Below are positions 23,510-31,958 of a stretch of 64,000 nucleotides of DNA, one piece after another; the stretch's first letter is position 1; each line of letters begins with the position of its first letter. Location of the stretch: positions 25,758-89,757 of the forward strand of contig JAXDII010000008.1 in NCBI GenBank assembly GCA_034664085.1, in the 5' to 3' direction. Made by a program: the position numbers and the translations under genes. This stretch comes from JACVRW01 sp034664085. GTDB taxonomy: Bacteria; Actinomycetota; Thermoleophilia; Solirubrobacterales; Thermoleophilaceae. Under the pieces are notes generated by a model. That model saw only the letters and a program-made list of their open reading frames with translations, did no database searches and was not told the origin of the DNA.

Positions 23510-24900
23510 TGGATTCGTGCGACCTGCTGCTGGTGGGCGGGACGGTGGTGACCTGCGACGACGCCCGCACCGTCCTCGCGGGCGGGTCGGTTGCCATGAC
23601 CGATGGCCGGATCGTCGCCGTCGGCCCGCCCGAAGCTGTCACCTGCCGGGCGGAGCGCACCGTGGATTGCAGCGGCAAGGCGGTCATCCCGGGGCTGATC
23701 GACTGCCACACGCACCTCTTCCAGTCGCTGGCGCGCGGACTCGGCGAGGGCCTCGACGGCTGGTCGTGGCTGGCGCGGCTGATGTGGCCCTACGCCGGCG
23801 CCATCACCTCCGAGGACACTCTCGCGGCCGTGCGCCTGGGCGCGGTGGAGGCCGTCCGCGCCGGGACCACAGCGGTGCTCGACCACCACTACGGCTGCGC
23901 CGACGTGACCGCCACGCTGAGCGTCGCGGCCGCGATCGAGGAGGTGGGCCTGCGCGGCGTAGTGGCGCGCGGCATCGCCGGCCCGATTGCCGAGCTGGCA
24001 GAGCGCCAGGGGCTGCCCAGGGACGCCTTTCGCCACGGCGCGGACGAGGAGCTCGAGCTGACGCGGGCGTGCATGGACGCGCGGCCGGCGGGCGGCCACG
24101 TGGCGGTCTGGCCGGGCCCCATCAACATCGTCTACACCGACAGGCAGCTGTGCTGCGATGCCATCGAGCTCGCGCGCGACCGGGGCACGGGGTGGCACAC
24201 GCACTTCTGCGCGCCGAAGCCGGATCCCGATCTCTTCGCGTCACAGCACGGCAACCGGCCAGCCGAATGGCTCCACGGCCAGGGACTGCTCGGGCCGGAC
24301 GCCGTCCTGGCGCACTGCACCTGGCTGGACGAGCGCGACGTCGAGCTGATCGGCGGCACGGCGACCGGCGTGACCCACTGCCCGCTGTCGAACCAGTACA
24401 TGCCCTACGGCGTGATGCCGCTGCGCCGGCTGCGCGAGCACGGGGCGACGGTGGCGCTCGGCACCGACGGCTCGGCCTGCGGGCACCGGCAGGACATGTT
24501 CGAGCAGATGAAGCTGACCGTGCTGCTGCACCGGGTGGCGAGCCTCTCGCCGACCGAGTCCGGCGCCGCCGAAGCGCTGGACCTGGCTACTCGTGAGGGC
24601 GCCCGGGCGCTCGGCATCGACGCCGGGATGCTCGCCGTGGGGCGGCTGGCGGACGTCGCGGTAGTAGACCTCGAGAAGCCCCATCTGCAGCCCGTGCACG
24701 ACGTGGTCTCCACGCTGGTCTACGCCGCCCACGGCACCGACGTGTGCATGACGATCGTCGGCGGCCGGGTGGTCTACGAGGAGGGTCGCGTGTGCAGCGT
24801 CGACGAAGACACCATTCTCGCGCACGCGCGCGAGCGGGCGGCGGCACTGGTGCGCCGCGCCGGCATCGCCTCGCCCCAGCCGGTGGGCGCCGCACGATGA
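23509..24900 (+). CDS. Amidohydrolase, probable purine deaminase (ATZ/TRZ family)
   Basis: The product is 463 aa. Metal ligands are H67 and H69 in IDCHTHLFQSLARGLG, HTHFCA near 230, HCTWLDERDV and the late Asp in ALGTDGSAC. The composite N- and C-terminal beta domain (LLLVGGTVVTCDD; LADVAVVDLEKP) is typical. The family covers guanine, 8-oxoguanine, S-adenosylhomocysteine and triazine deaminases; co-transcription with hpxO argues for a purine. The ATG at 23509 overlaps the hpxO stop (TGATG). Compare the distinct 451-aa relative at 30531-31886. Confidence 0.8.
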   Translation: MDSCDLLLVGGTVVTCDDARTVLAGGSVAMTDGRIVAVGPPEAVTCRAERTVDCSGKAVIPGLIDCHTHLFQSLARGLGEGLDGWSWLARLMWPYAGAITSEDTLAAVRLGAVEAVRAGTTAVLDHHYGCADVTATLSVAAAIEEVGLRGVVARGIAGPIAELAERQGLPRDAFRHGADEELELTRACMDARPAGGHVAVWPGPINIVYTDRQLCCDAIELARDRGTGWHTHFCAPKPDPDLFASQHGNRPAEWLHGQGLLGPDAVLAHCTWLDERDVELIGGTATGVTHCPLSNQYMPYGVMPLRRLREHGATVALGTDGSACGHRQDMFEQMKLTVLLHRVASLSPTESGAAEALDLATREGARALGIDAGMLAVGRLADVAVVDLEKPHLQPVHDVVSTLVYAAHGTDVCMTIVGGRVVYEEGRVCSVDEDTILAHARERAAALVRRAGIASPQPVGAAR

Positions 24901-25586
24901 TGCGCTTCCTGGTCGTCCGGCTGGACGCTGTAGCCGAGCACCGCGACCGGCTGCGCACCTGGCTCGCCGACGAGCACCTGCCCAGCGCCGAAGCGGTGCC
25001 GGGGCTGGCGGCCGGGGCCGTGCTCTACGAGGCCGTGGAGACGCCGACCGCCGTCCGGCGCTATCCCTCCACGCCGCACTTCACGGCCGTGTTCCCGCTC
25101 GACCCGGATCTCGACCCCGCCGCCCTGGTGAGCGACCAGCGCTTCATCGAGTGGTGGGTGGGCGCCATGAAGGCGCGCTTCTTCTGGTTCGAGCAGCACC
25201 GGTGGGTCATGTGCGAGCAGCGCATGGGGCCGGAGTCGCCGTTCGCGCACGACCGCATCCTGTTCACCGAGGTGGACGTCGCGCCGGGCCACGAGGCGGA
25301 CTGGGGGCCCTGGTACGAGCGCTACCACGTGCCCGACGCGCTGGCCGTGCCGAACCTCTTCGATGGCGAGCTGCGCAGGTTCGAGAGCATCGACGTGCGC
25401 GCCGAGCGCTTCCACTGCGCGGCCCGTCCGCGCTTCCTGCAGCTGCTTCCGATCCAAACGGGGACAGACATCCTCGAGAGCACCCGGGCGCCCGAGTTCC
25501 TGGCGCTCGCGGCCGATACGCAGGCGAGCTGGGGAGGGGCGTTGACGTTCCTCTCCACGATCTGCGAACGCGTGCCGACGGTCTGA
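24897..25586 (+). CDS. Two-repeat dimeric alpha/beta-barrel protein of unknown function
   Basis: The product is 229 aa. I recognise no named family. Two similar halves can be seen: residues ~1-105 with WLADEHLPSAEAVPGL and ~115-229 with WYERYHVPDALAVPNLFDG, each followed by an Arg/Tyr-rich strand and a helix. This is the look of two fused ferredoxin-like (EthD/stress-barrel) domains. Trp and His are frequent (FIEWWVGAMKARFFWFEQHRW), which could line a small-molecule pocket. The ATG overlaps the amidohydrolase stop (ATGATGA), so it belongs to the hpxO operon; a role in handling unstable urate or hydroxyisourate products is only a guess. Confidence 0.6.
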   Translation: MMRFLVVRLDAVAEHRDRLRTWLADEHLPSAEAVPGLAAGAVLYEAVETPTAVRRYPSTPHFTAVFPLDPDLDPAALVSDQRFIEWWVGAMKARFFWFEQHRWVMCEQRMGPESPFAHDRILFTEVDVAPGHEADWGPWYERYHVPDALAVPNLFDGELRRFESIDVRAERFHCAARPRFLQLLPIQTGTDILESTRAPEFLALAADTQASWGGALTFLSTICERVPTV

Positions 25587-25598
25587 CAAGGTGAACAC

Positions 25599-25627
25599 TT
25601 GCAGACCTGTCTGCCAGGCAGTAAGCT
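25599..25627 (+). promoter_or_regulatory. Promoter with shared regulon element (site D), importer 2
   Basis: TTGCAG (25599-25604), 17 bases, TAAGCT (25622-25627). The spacer is CCTGTCTGCCAGG (25606-25618), with CCTG/CAGG arms around a 5-base centre as at site B. The leader of about 45 bases ends in AGGAGAG before the lipoprotein start. Confidence 0.65.
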
Positions 25628-25679
25628 CGCCGCCGCTTGTGTCAGAGCTAGCAAAGCTGTGCGACCAAGAGGAGAGAAA

Positions 25680-26846
25680 ATGGGGAAGTTTGTTCGCCGT
25701 TCGCCGAGGCGCTGGGGGATCGCCGTATGGCTGTCAGCGCTGCTGGTCGTAGCCTCGGGCTGCGGCACGACCTCCGACTCCGGGGGGAGCGAAACCGCAT
25801 CGAGCGGCGACAATGGCAAGAAGGACACGCTCAACGTCGGCCTCGTCTACGTCAGCGCCACGAATGACCAGGGCTGGAGCCAGGCATTCGACATCGCGCG
25901 CACGCAGGTGGAGGAGAGCCTCGGCGAGAAGGTCAACATCACGTTCAAGCAGAACGTGCCTGATGGCCCCGATGCTCAGCGCGTGATGGAGCAGATGGTG
26001 CGCGACGGCAACGACGTCATCATCGCGACCTCGTTCGGACAGGGCCGCGGCACGAAGGCGCTGGCCGCGAAGTACCCGGACACCAAGTTCCTCCTGGTGG
26101 AGGGCGGCCCGACCGAGCTCGAGAACCTCGCCACCTACGACATCAACGCGGCGGAGGGCTTCTACGTCGCCGGCATGGCCGCGGCGGCAGTCTCCAAGCA
26201 GGACATGCTCGGCGTGGTCGGCGGCTTCCCGATTCCGCCGCAGCTCGCCACGCTGAACGCCTTCGCGCTCGGCGCGCAGAGCATCAACCCGGACGCCACC
26301 GTGCGGATGGTCTGGACCAACGACTGGTACAGCGTTTCGAAGGCGCAGAGCGCGGCTTCGGCTCTGATCAACGCAGGTGCCGGCGCGGTCACGCACTTCA
26401 CGACCGGGCCTTCGGTTGGCCAGGTCGCCGAGCGTGAGGGAATCCCGTGGATCTCCTACGAGGTCAATCTCGAGGAGTTCGGACCCAAGCACCACCTGAC
26501 GAGCGTGATCTACAACTGGGGCCCCTACCTCGAGGACCAGTTCCAGAAGATGATCGACGGCAGCTGGGCGCCGGAGTTCACCTTCGGAGGCATGGAGGAT
26601 CACGTCGTCGAGCTGGGCCCGTTCGGTGCCCCGTATGAGGGCGTGAGCGACGCCGACAAGCAGAAGATCGAAGAGGCGACGAAGGGTCTCCAGGAGGGCA
26701 GCATGGAGATCTTCGAGGGCCCGGTCGTGGACCGCTCGGGCAAGGTGCGGGTCGAAGAGGGCAGCACGGCCACGCCAGAGGAGCTGTACACCACCGACTA
26801 CGTGGTGAAGGGCGTCCTCGGGTCCCTTCCGAAGGCCGGCGAGTAG
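25680..26846 (+). CDS. BMP-family nucleoside/purine-binding lipoprotein (importer 2)
   Basis: The product is 388 aa. A twin-Arg-rich start, hydrophobic core and lipobox (LVVASGC) mark a lipoprotein. Fold motifs include NVGLVYVSATNDQGWSQAFD, VIIATSFGQGRGTKALAAKYP, GVVGGFPIPPQLATLNAFALG and VTHFTTGPSVGQVAEREGIP. It is paralogous to the importer 1 protein but clearly diverged, so a different purine or nucleoside is likely. The ATG at 25680 has AGGAGAG upstream; the in-frame extension to 25599 runs through the promoter and is rejected. A hairpin separates it from the ATPase gene. Confidence 0.9.
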   Translation: MGKFVRRSPRRWGIAVWLSALLVVASGCGTTSDSGGSETASSGDNGKKDTLNVGLVYVSATNDQGWSQAFDIARTQVEESLGEKVNITFKQNVPDGPDAQRVMEQMVRDGNDVIIATSFGQGRGTKALAAKYPDTKFLLVEGGPTELENLATYDINAAEGFYVAGMAAAAVSKQDMLGVVGGFPIPPQLATLNAFALGAQSINPDATVRMVWTNDWYSVSKAQSAASALINAGAGAVTHFTTGPSVGQVAEREGIPWISYEVNLEEFGPKHHLTSVIYNWGPYLEDQFQKMIDGSWAPEFTFGGMEDHVVELGPFGAPYEGVSDADKQKIEEATKGLQEGSMEIFEGPVVDRSGKVRVEEGSTATPEELYTTDYVVKGVLGSLPKAGE

Positions 26847-26864
26847 CGTACCTCCGAAGCGGCT

Positions 26865-26888
26865 CTGCGCCCCTCATCCGGGGCGCAG
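26865..26888 (+). other. Intercistronic hairpin between lipoprotein and ATPase genes
   Basis: CTGCGCCCC-TCATCC-GGGGCGCAG is a perfect 9-bp stem without a U-tract, 18 bases after the lipoprotein stop and 19 before the ATPase start. Such hairpins often stabilise the upstream message or partly terminate, so that the binding protein is made in excess over the ATPase. Confidence 0.55.
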
Positions 26889-26907
26889 GGCCGCGTTACT
26901 CGTCAAC

Positions 26908-28452
26908 GTGACTACGACAACCGGCAACGGCGACGTGGCGCTCCGGGCGCGCGGCGTGACGAAGCGCTTCCCGAACGTCCTCGCCAACGACGGGGTGGAC
27001 TTCGAGATCCGTCCCGGCGAGATCCACGCGCTGCTGGGGGAGAACGGCTCCGGGAAGTCGACCCTGTGCAAGATCCTCACGGGCTTCTACTGGCCGGACG
27101 AGGGGTCGGTCTCGGTCGGAGGCGACGAGACGCGGTTCCGTTCACCGGCCGACGCCCACGCCGCGGGCGTCTTCATGGTGCACCAGCACTTCAGCCTCGT
27201 GGCCCGCATGTCGGTGGCGGAGAACGTCGTCCTGGGCTGGTCGCGTGAGCGCGGCCTGCGCTTCGACCGCCGCAAGGTCGAGGCCGAGGTCCGCGCCGTG
27301 GCCGACGACTTCGACATGCAGGTCGATCCCCAGCTGCCCGTGTGGCAGCTCTCGGTGGGCGAGCAGCAGCGCATCGAGATCCTGAAGGCGCTATACCGCG
27401 GCGCCCGCATCCTGATCCTCGACGAGCCGACGGCGGTGCTGACGCCGCAGGAGGTCGAGCGGCTCTTCCACTCGCTGCGCAAGATGGCCGCGGCGGGGAG
27501 CTCCATCGTCTTCATCTCGCACAAGCTGCACGAGGTCCTCGAGGTCTGCGACCGGGTCACGGTCCTTCGGCAGGGGCGCAACGCCGGGGAGGTGGACCTG
27601 CGCACCGAGAAGGACGTCGACGGCAGGTCGCTGGCCCGGATGATGGTGGGCCGCGACATCCAGCTCAGCCGGCGCAGCCGGGAGCGGTCGCCCGGGGATC
27701 GCGTGGTCCTGCGGCTCGCCGACGTCGGGGCCAACAACGACTTCGACCGCGAGGTGGTCAAGGGCGTCTCGCTGGAGGTCCGCAGCGGCGAGATCGTCGG
27801 CGTGGCGGGCGTCGCCGGCAACGGCCAGCAGCAGCTCGCGGAGGCGATCGCGGGCCTGCGGCGCCCGACCAGGGGCTCGATCGAGCTCGAGGAACGGGCA
27901 CTGCCGCCGGGCGATCCGCGCGCCGCGATCGAGGGCGGCCTGGCCTACGTGCCGGAAGACAGGACCGGCGTGGGGCTCGCGGCGGGCCTGCGCGTGGACG
28001 AGAACATCGCGCTCAAGGCGGTGCGCGGCGGTGACTGCTCGGTCGGTCCGTTCGTGCATCGAGGCCGCGTCCGCCGGCGCGCGGCCGACCTGCTGGAGGC
28101 GTTCGACGTGCGCGGCCGGCCGGACTCGCTCGTCCGTCAGCTCTCCGGCGGCAACGCGCAGAAGGTGCTGCTGGCGCGCGAGCTCTCGTCCGAGCCGAAG
28201 CTGCTGCTGATCGCGTCGCCTACGCGAGGCCTGGACGTCTCGGCCATGGAGGCCGTCCGGAAGCTCGTGGTCTCGGCCGCGGACAGCGGCGTCGCGGTCC
28301 TGATGATCTCCGAGGACCTCGACGAGGTGCTCGACCTCTCCGATCGCGTGGCCGTCATGTGCGACGGCCGGGTGACGGGCATCGTCGACGCCGAGGGGGC
28401 CGACCCCGAGCAGATCGGCATGCTCATGATGGGTCAGACGGCGGCCGCATGA
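26908..28452 (+). CDS. ABC importer 2, tandem ATPase
   Basis: The product is 514 aa with two NBDs: Walker A GENGSGKST, LSVGEQQRIEIL and LILDEPTAVLTP in the first; GVAGNGQQQLAEA, LSGGNAQKVLLARE and SPTRGLDVSAME in the second. The start is GTG at 26908, with no clear Shine-Dalgarno, which fits translational dependence on the upstream message. ATGA overlap joins it to the first permease. The same architecture as the importer 1 ATPase. Confidence 0.92.
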   Translation: MTTTTGNGDVALRARGVTKRFPNVLANDGVDFEIRPGEIHALLGENGSGKSTLCKILTGFYWPDEGSVSVGGDETRFRSPADAHAAGVFMVHQHFSLVARMSVAENVVLGWSRERGLRFDRRKVEAEVRAVADDFDMQVDPQLPVWQLSVGEQQRIEILKALYRGARILILDEPTAVLTPQEVERLFHSLRKMAAAGSSIVFISHKLHEVLEVCDRVTVLRQGRNAGEVDLRTEKDVDGRSLARMMVGRDIQLSRRSRERSPGDRVVLRLADVGANNDFDREVVKGVSLEVRSGEIVGVAGVAGNGQQQLAEAIAGLRRPTRGSIELEERALPPGDPRAAIEGGLAYVPEDRTGVGLAAGLRVDENIALKAVRGGDCSVGPFVHRGRVRRRAADLLEAFDVRGRPDSLVRQLSGGNAQKVLLARELSSEPKLLLIASPTRGLDVSAMEAVRKLVVSAADSGVAVLMISEDLDEVLDLSDRVAVMCDGRVTGIVDAEGADPEQIGMLMMGQTAAA

Positions 28453-29570
28453 GGCGCATCCGCTTCGAACGGCGGCTCGAGACGCCGCGCCTGCTCGCAC
28501 CCGCACTTCCGTTCGTGTCCGTCGCGATCGCCCTGGTGATCGCCGCGATCCTGCTGCTCGTCACCGGCCACGATCCGCTGACCACCTACCAGCGCATGGC
28601 CGAGGTGGCGTTCGCGGACACCCAGGCGCTCTCGAGCACCGTGGCCAGCGCGACGCCGCTTCTGCTCACCGGCCTCGCCGCCGCACTCGCCTTTCGCGTC
28701 CGGGTGTGGAACATCGGAGGCGAGGGGCAGCTGTACATCGGCGCCGTGTGCGCGGCCGGCGCCGGCATCGCGGTGGGCGGGTCCGGCTTGGCGGTGGCGC
28801 TTCCGGCCATGGTCGTCGCGGGCATCCTGGGCGGCGCCGCATGGGCGGCGATCCCGGGCGTGCTGCGCGCGTACCTGAACACAAACGAGATCCTCACGAC
28901 GCTGATGTTCAACTACATCGCCGGCCTGCTCATGTACTACCTGATCTTCGACAGCCACAGCTTCTGGCGCGACGTGTCGAGCCCCGAGGCCAAGCTGTTC
29001 CCGCAGGCGAAGGAGCTCGATCCCTCGGCGTTCTGGCCGGGCTTCACAGGCGGCGGCCTGATCGTCCCGCTGGGGTTCCTGTTCGGCGTGATCGTCGCCG
29101 TCCTGCTGTTCGTCCTGATGAGGCAGACGCGTCTCGGGTTCGAGCTGCGGGTCGTCTCCGACAGCCCCGAGGTGGGCCGGTACGCGGGCATGCGGACACG
29201 GCGCCTGGTCGTGATCGTGATGCTCATCTCGGGCGGCGTGGCCGGACTGGCCGGAGCGAGCCAGATCGGCGACTTCAGCCATCTGCTCGAGCCCGTCGGG
29301 CTGCAGCCGGCGGCCTACGGCTACACCGGGATCGTCGTGGCGGCGCTGGCTCGCTTCAACCCGCTCGGCGTCGTCCTCAGCGCCCTCTTCCTGGGTGGCC
29401 TGACCAACGCGGGGTTCGCGCTCCAGGGCGCGGACTTCCCCCAGGGGCTCGTCGGCACGCTCCAGGCGATCATCCTCTTCTGCGTCCTCGCCAGCGAGCT
29501 GTTCGCTCGCTATCGGCTGTCGTGGCGCACCGGCCAGGCCACGCCGGCCGTGACGGGGCAGCCCGCATGA
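28449..29570 (+). CDS. ABC importer 2, first permease
   Basis: The product is 373 aa with multiple membrane helices. RVWNIGGEGQLYIGAV near 90, NEILTTLMFNYIAGLLMYYL, LRVVSDSPEVGRYAGM and YGYTGIVVAALARFNPLGV are the equivalents of the importer 1 motifs. It is coupled by ATGA on both sides to the ATPase and the second permease. Confidence 0.9.
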   Translation: MRRIRFERRLETPRLLAPALPFVSVAIALVIAAILLLVTGHDPLTTYQRMAEVAFADTQALSSTVASATPLLLTGLAAALAFRVRVWNIGGEGQLYIGAVCAAGAGIAVGGSGLAVALPAMVVAGILGGAAWAAIPGVLRAYLNTNEILTTLMFNYIAGLLMYYLIFDSHSFWRDVSSPEAKLFPQAKELDPSAFWPGFTGGGLIVPLGFLFGVIVAVLLFVLMRQTRLGFELRVVSDSPEVGRYAGMRTRRLVVIVMLISGGVAGLAGASQIGDFSHLLEPVGLQPAAYGYTGIVVAALARFNPLGVVLSALFLGGLTNAGFALQGADFPQGLVGTLQAIILFCVLASELFARYRLSWRTGQATPAVTGQPA

Positions 29571-30526
29571 ACGACGGCCTCGTCGTCCAGCTGCTGGTCT
29601 CCGGCATCGCGTTCGGCACGCCGCTCCTGATCGCGGCGCTGGGAGAGCTGCTGGCCGAGCGGTCCGGCGTGCTCAACCTCGGGCTCGAGGGCATGATGCT
29701 GATGGGCGCGGTCTGCGGGTTCTGGGTGTCGCAGCGCATGGCCGGCCCCGAATGGCTCGCGCTGACCGTCGCGCTCGGGGCGGCCGGGGGAGTGGGGCTG
29801 CTCATGGCGCTGCTCCACGGCGTCATGACGATCACGCTGCGTGCCAACCAGATCGTCTCGGGGCTCGCGCTCACGATCCTGGGAGGGTCGATCGGACTGT
29901 CGAGCTACCTCGGCCAGATCGGCGGCCTGGGCGAGGAGAGGGGCAAGCACACCTTCGAGCGCATTGACGTGCTCGGCCTCGGCGACCTCCCGGCGATCGG
30001 GCCGGTCCTCTTCCACCAGAGCCTGCTCGTCTACCTGTCCTGGGTCCTGACCGCGGCTGTCGCGTACTACCTCTTCCGCACGCGGGCCGGCCAGCACGTG
30101 CGCGCCGTGGGCGAGGATCCCAGGGCGGCCGACGCCATGGGCATCTCAGTGCCGCGCTACCGCTACGCCCACACGCTCGTCGGCGGAGCGCTGGTGGGGA
30201 TGGCGGGCGCGAGCTACACGCTGGCGATCACCCCCAACTGGAGCGACGGCATGACCGCGGGCGCCGGCTGGATCGCGCTGGCGCTGGTCATCTTCGCCTT
30301 CTGGCGGCCGGGCTTCGTCCTGATCGGCGCGTATCTGTTCGGCGTCGTCTCCAGCCTGGGCTTCAACCTGCAGGTGCGCGGCGTGGACCTGCCGCCCGAG
30401 CTGTTCGCGAGCCTGCCCTACATCCTGACCGTCGTCGTGCTCGTCGTGGTCTCCAACGCGTGGGCCAAGCACCGCTTCGGCGCGCCCGACGCTCTCGGCG
30501 TTCCATACGCACGCGAGGAGGCATAG
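29567..30526 (+). CDS. ABC importer 2, second permease
   Basis: The product is 319 aa. It shows GVLNLGLEGMMLMGAV, RANQIVSGLALTILGGSIGLSSY, VRAVGEDPRAADAMGISV and GAGWIALALV, closely parallel to the importer 1 protein at 11606-12553. An 8-oxoguanine deaminase-like gene follows four bases after its stop, which suggests a purine base or nucleoside cargo. Confidence 0.9.
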   Translation: MNDGLVVQLLVSGIAFGTPLLIAALGELLAERSGVLNLGLEGMMLMGAVCGFWVSQRMAGPEWLALTVALGAAGGVGLLMALLHGVMTITLRANQIVSGLALTILGGSIGLSSYLGQIGGLGEERGKHTFERIDVLGLGDLPAIGPVLFHQSLLVYLSWVLTAAVAYYLFRTRAGQHVRAVGEDPRAADAMGISVPRYRYAHTLVGGALVGMAGASYTLAITPNWSDGMTAGAGWIALALVIFAFWRPGFVLIGAYLFGVVSSLGFNLQVRGVDLPPELFASLPYILTVVVLVVVSNAWAKHRFGAPDALGVPYAREEA

Positions 30527-30530
30527 GCAG

Positions 30531-31886
30531 ATGGCCGTTCTGATCCACGACTGCGAGGTCGTCGCCACGATGGACGACGCCGGCACCGAGATCCCGGGTG
30601 GGTCGATCCTGATCGAGGACGGCGTCATCACCTGGGTCGGCAGGGGCGAGCCCCCGGCCCGGGAGGGGATCGAGCGGATCGACGGCCGCGGGACGGTGGC
30701 GCTCCCGGGCTTCGTCAACACCCACCTGCACCTCTTCCAGACGCTGACACGCGGCCGGGCGCAGCAGGACGACCTGTTCGGCTGGCTCGACGAGCTGTAC
30801 CGGGTCTGGGGCGGGCACGTCGATCCGGAGTGGGTCTACAACGCCGCGCTGGTCGGGCTCGCGGAGCTCGCCCTGAGCGGCTGCTCGCTGACCACGGACC
30901 ACCACTACCTCCATCCCAACCGCGCGACCGGCCTGATCGAGGCGACGATCGAGGCGGCCGAGGAGATCGGGGTGCGGTTCCATCCCACGCGCAGCTCCAT
31001 GAACCTCGGGCAGAAGGACGGGGCGCTGCCGCCGGAATGGCTCGTCGAGGACAAGGACGAGGTGCTGGCCGACTGCGAGCGGCTCGTCTCGCGCTTCCAC
31101 GACCCGTCGCCGGGCTCGATGCTCCAGGTGGCGATCGGCCCGTGCTGGCCGCTGAACTGCAGCGAGGAGCTGATGAGCGAGTCCGTCGAGCTCGCGCGGC
31201 GATCCGGCGTGCGGATGCACACGCACATCGCCGAGCCGCGGGAGGAGGAGCGCCTCACGATCGAGCGGTACGGGCGCCGTCCAGTGGAGTTCCTCGACAG
31301 CATCGAGATGCTCGGGTCCGACGTCTGGCTGGCGCACTGCGTCCAGATGAGCGACGCCGACATCGCCCGGACCGCGGAGACCAGCACGGGAGTGGCGCAC
31401 TGCCCGACCTCGAACCTCCGCAGCGGCGCCGGCATCGCGCCCGTCCCCGCGATGCTCCGCGCGGGAGTCAAGGTCGGGATCGGGGTCGACAGCCTCGCGC
31501 TGAACGACTCCGGCAACATCGTCGCCGAGACGCGCCAGGCGCTGCTCGTCCATCGCGTCGACGGCCTGGAGCACGGCCTGACGACGCGGACCGCGCTCGA
31601 CGTGGCGACGCGCGGAGGCGCCGCCTGCCTCGGGCGTGACGACGTCGGCTCGCTCGAGGCCGGCAAGCGAGGCGACGTGGCGCTGTTCGACGTGAACGGC
31701 CTGAACTTCGTCGGGGCCGAGTCCGATCTGGTCGGCGCCGTGCTGCTCTGCGACTGCCGCGGGGCGCAGGACCTGTGGGTCGAGGGCAAGCCGGTCGTGC
31801 GGGGTGGCCGCCTGACGCAGGTCGACGAGGAGCGCCTGGTCGCCCAGGCCCGCGAGATCACGCGCCGCATCAAGTGGCCGAACTGA
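30531..31886 (+). CDS. 8-oxoguanine deaminase-like amidohydrolase
   Basis: The product is 451 aa. Metal ligands are H65 and H67 in FVNTHLHLFQTLTRG, then HTHIAEPREEE, HCVQMSDADIA and GVDSLALND. The stretch around FGWLDELYRVW, LAELALSGCS and TTDHHYLHPN matches the 8-oxoguanine deaminase branch of the ATZ/TRZ family. It would convert 8-oxoguanine to urate, or a related aminopurine to its oxo form. It is cotranscribed with importer 2, which would bring in the substrate or its nucleoside. The ATG start is four bases after the permease stop. Guanine deaminase activity is the main alternative. Confidence 0.82.
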   Translation: MAVLIHDCEVVATMDDAGTEIPGGSILIEDGVITWVGRGEPPAREGIERIDGRGTVALPGFVNTHLHLFQTLTRGRAQQDDLFGWLDELYRVWGGHVDPEWVYNAALVGLAELALSGCSLTTDHHYLHPNRATGLIEATIEAAEEIGVRFHPTRSSMNLGQKDGALPPEWLVEDKDEVLADCERLVSRFHDPSPGSMLQVAIGPCWPLNCSEELMSESVELARRSGVRMHTHIAEPREEERLTIERYGRRPVEFLDSIEMLGSDVWLAHCVQMSDADIARTAETSTGVAHCPTSNLRSGAGIAPVPAMLRAGVKVGIGVDSLALNDSGNIVAETRQALLVHRVDGLEHGLTTRTALDVATRGGAACLGRDDVGSLEAGKRGDVALFDVNGLNFVGAESDLVGAVLLCDCRGAQDLWVEGKPVVRGGRLTQVDEERLVAQAREITRRIKWPN

Positions 31887-31919
31887 TCTCCCGCCACTGA
31901 TTTGGCTTAGCCAGGCAGC

Positions 31920-31948
31920 TTGACAGTCTGGCTAACAGGTACTACTGT
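31920..31948 (+). promoter_or_regulatory. Promoter with shared regulon element (site E), M28/xdh-2/puuE operon
   Basis: TTGACA (31920-31925), 17 bases, TACTGT (31943-31948). The spacer holds CTGGCTAACAGG (31928-31939). CAGC precedes the -35 box. A wider inverted pair AGCCAG...CTGGCT also spans the -35 box. The ATG lies ten bases after the -10 box, so the mRNA is almost leaderless. Confidence 0.7.
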
Positions 31949-31958
31949 CGCGCTCGCG

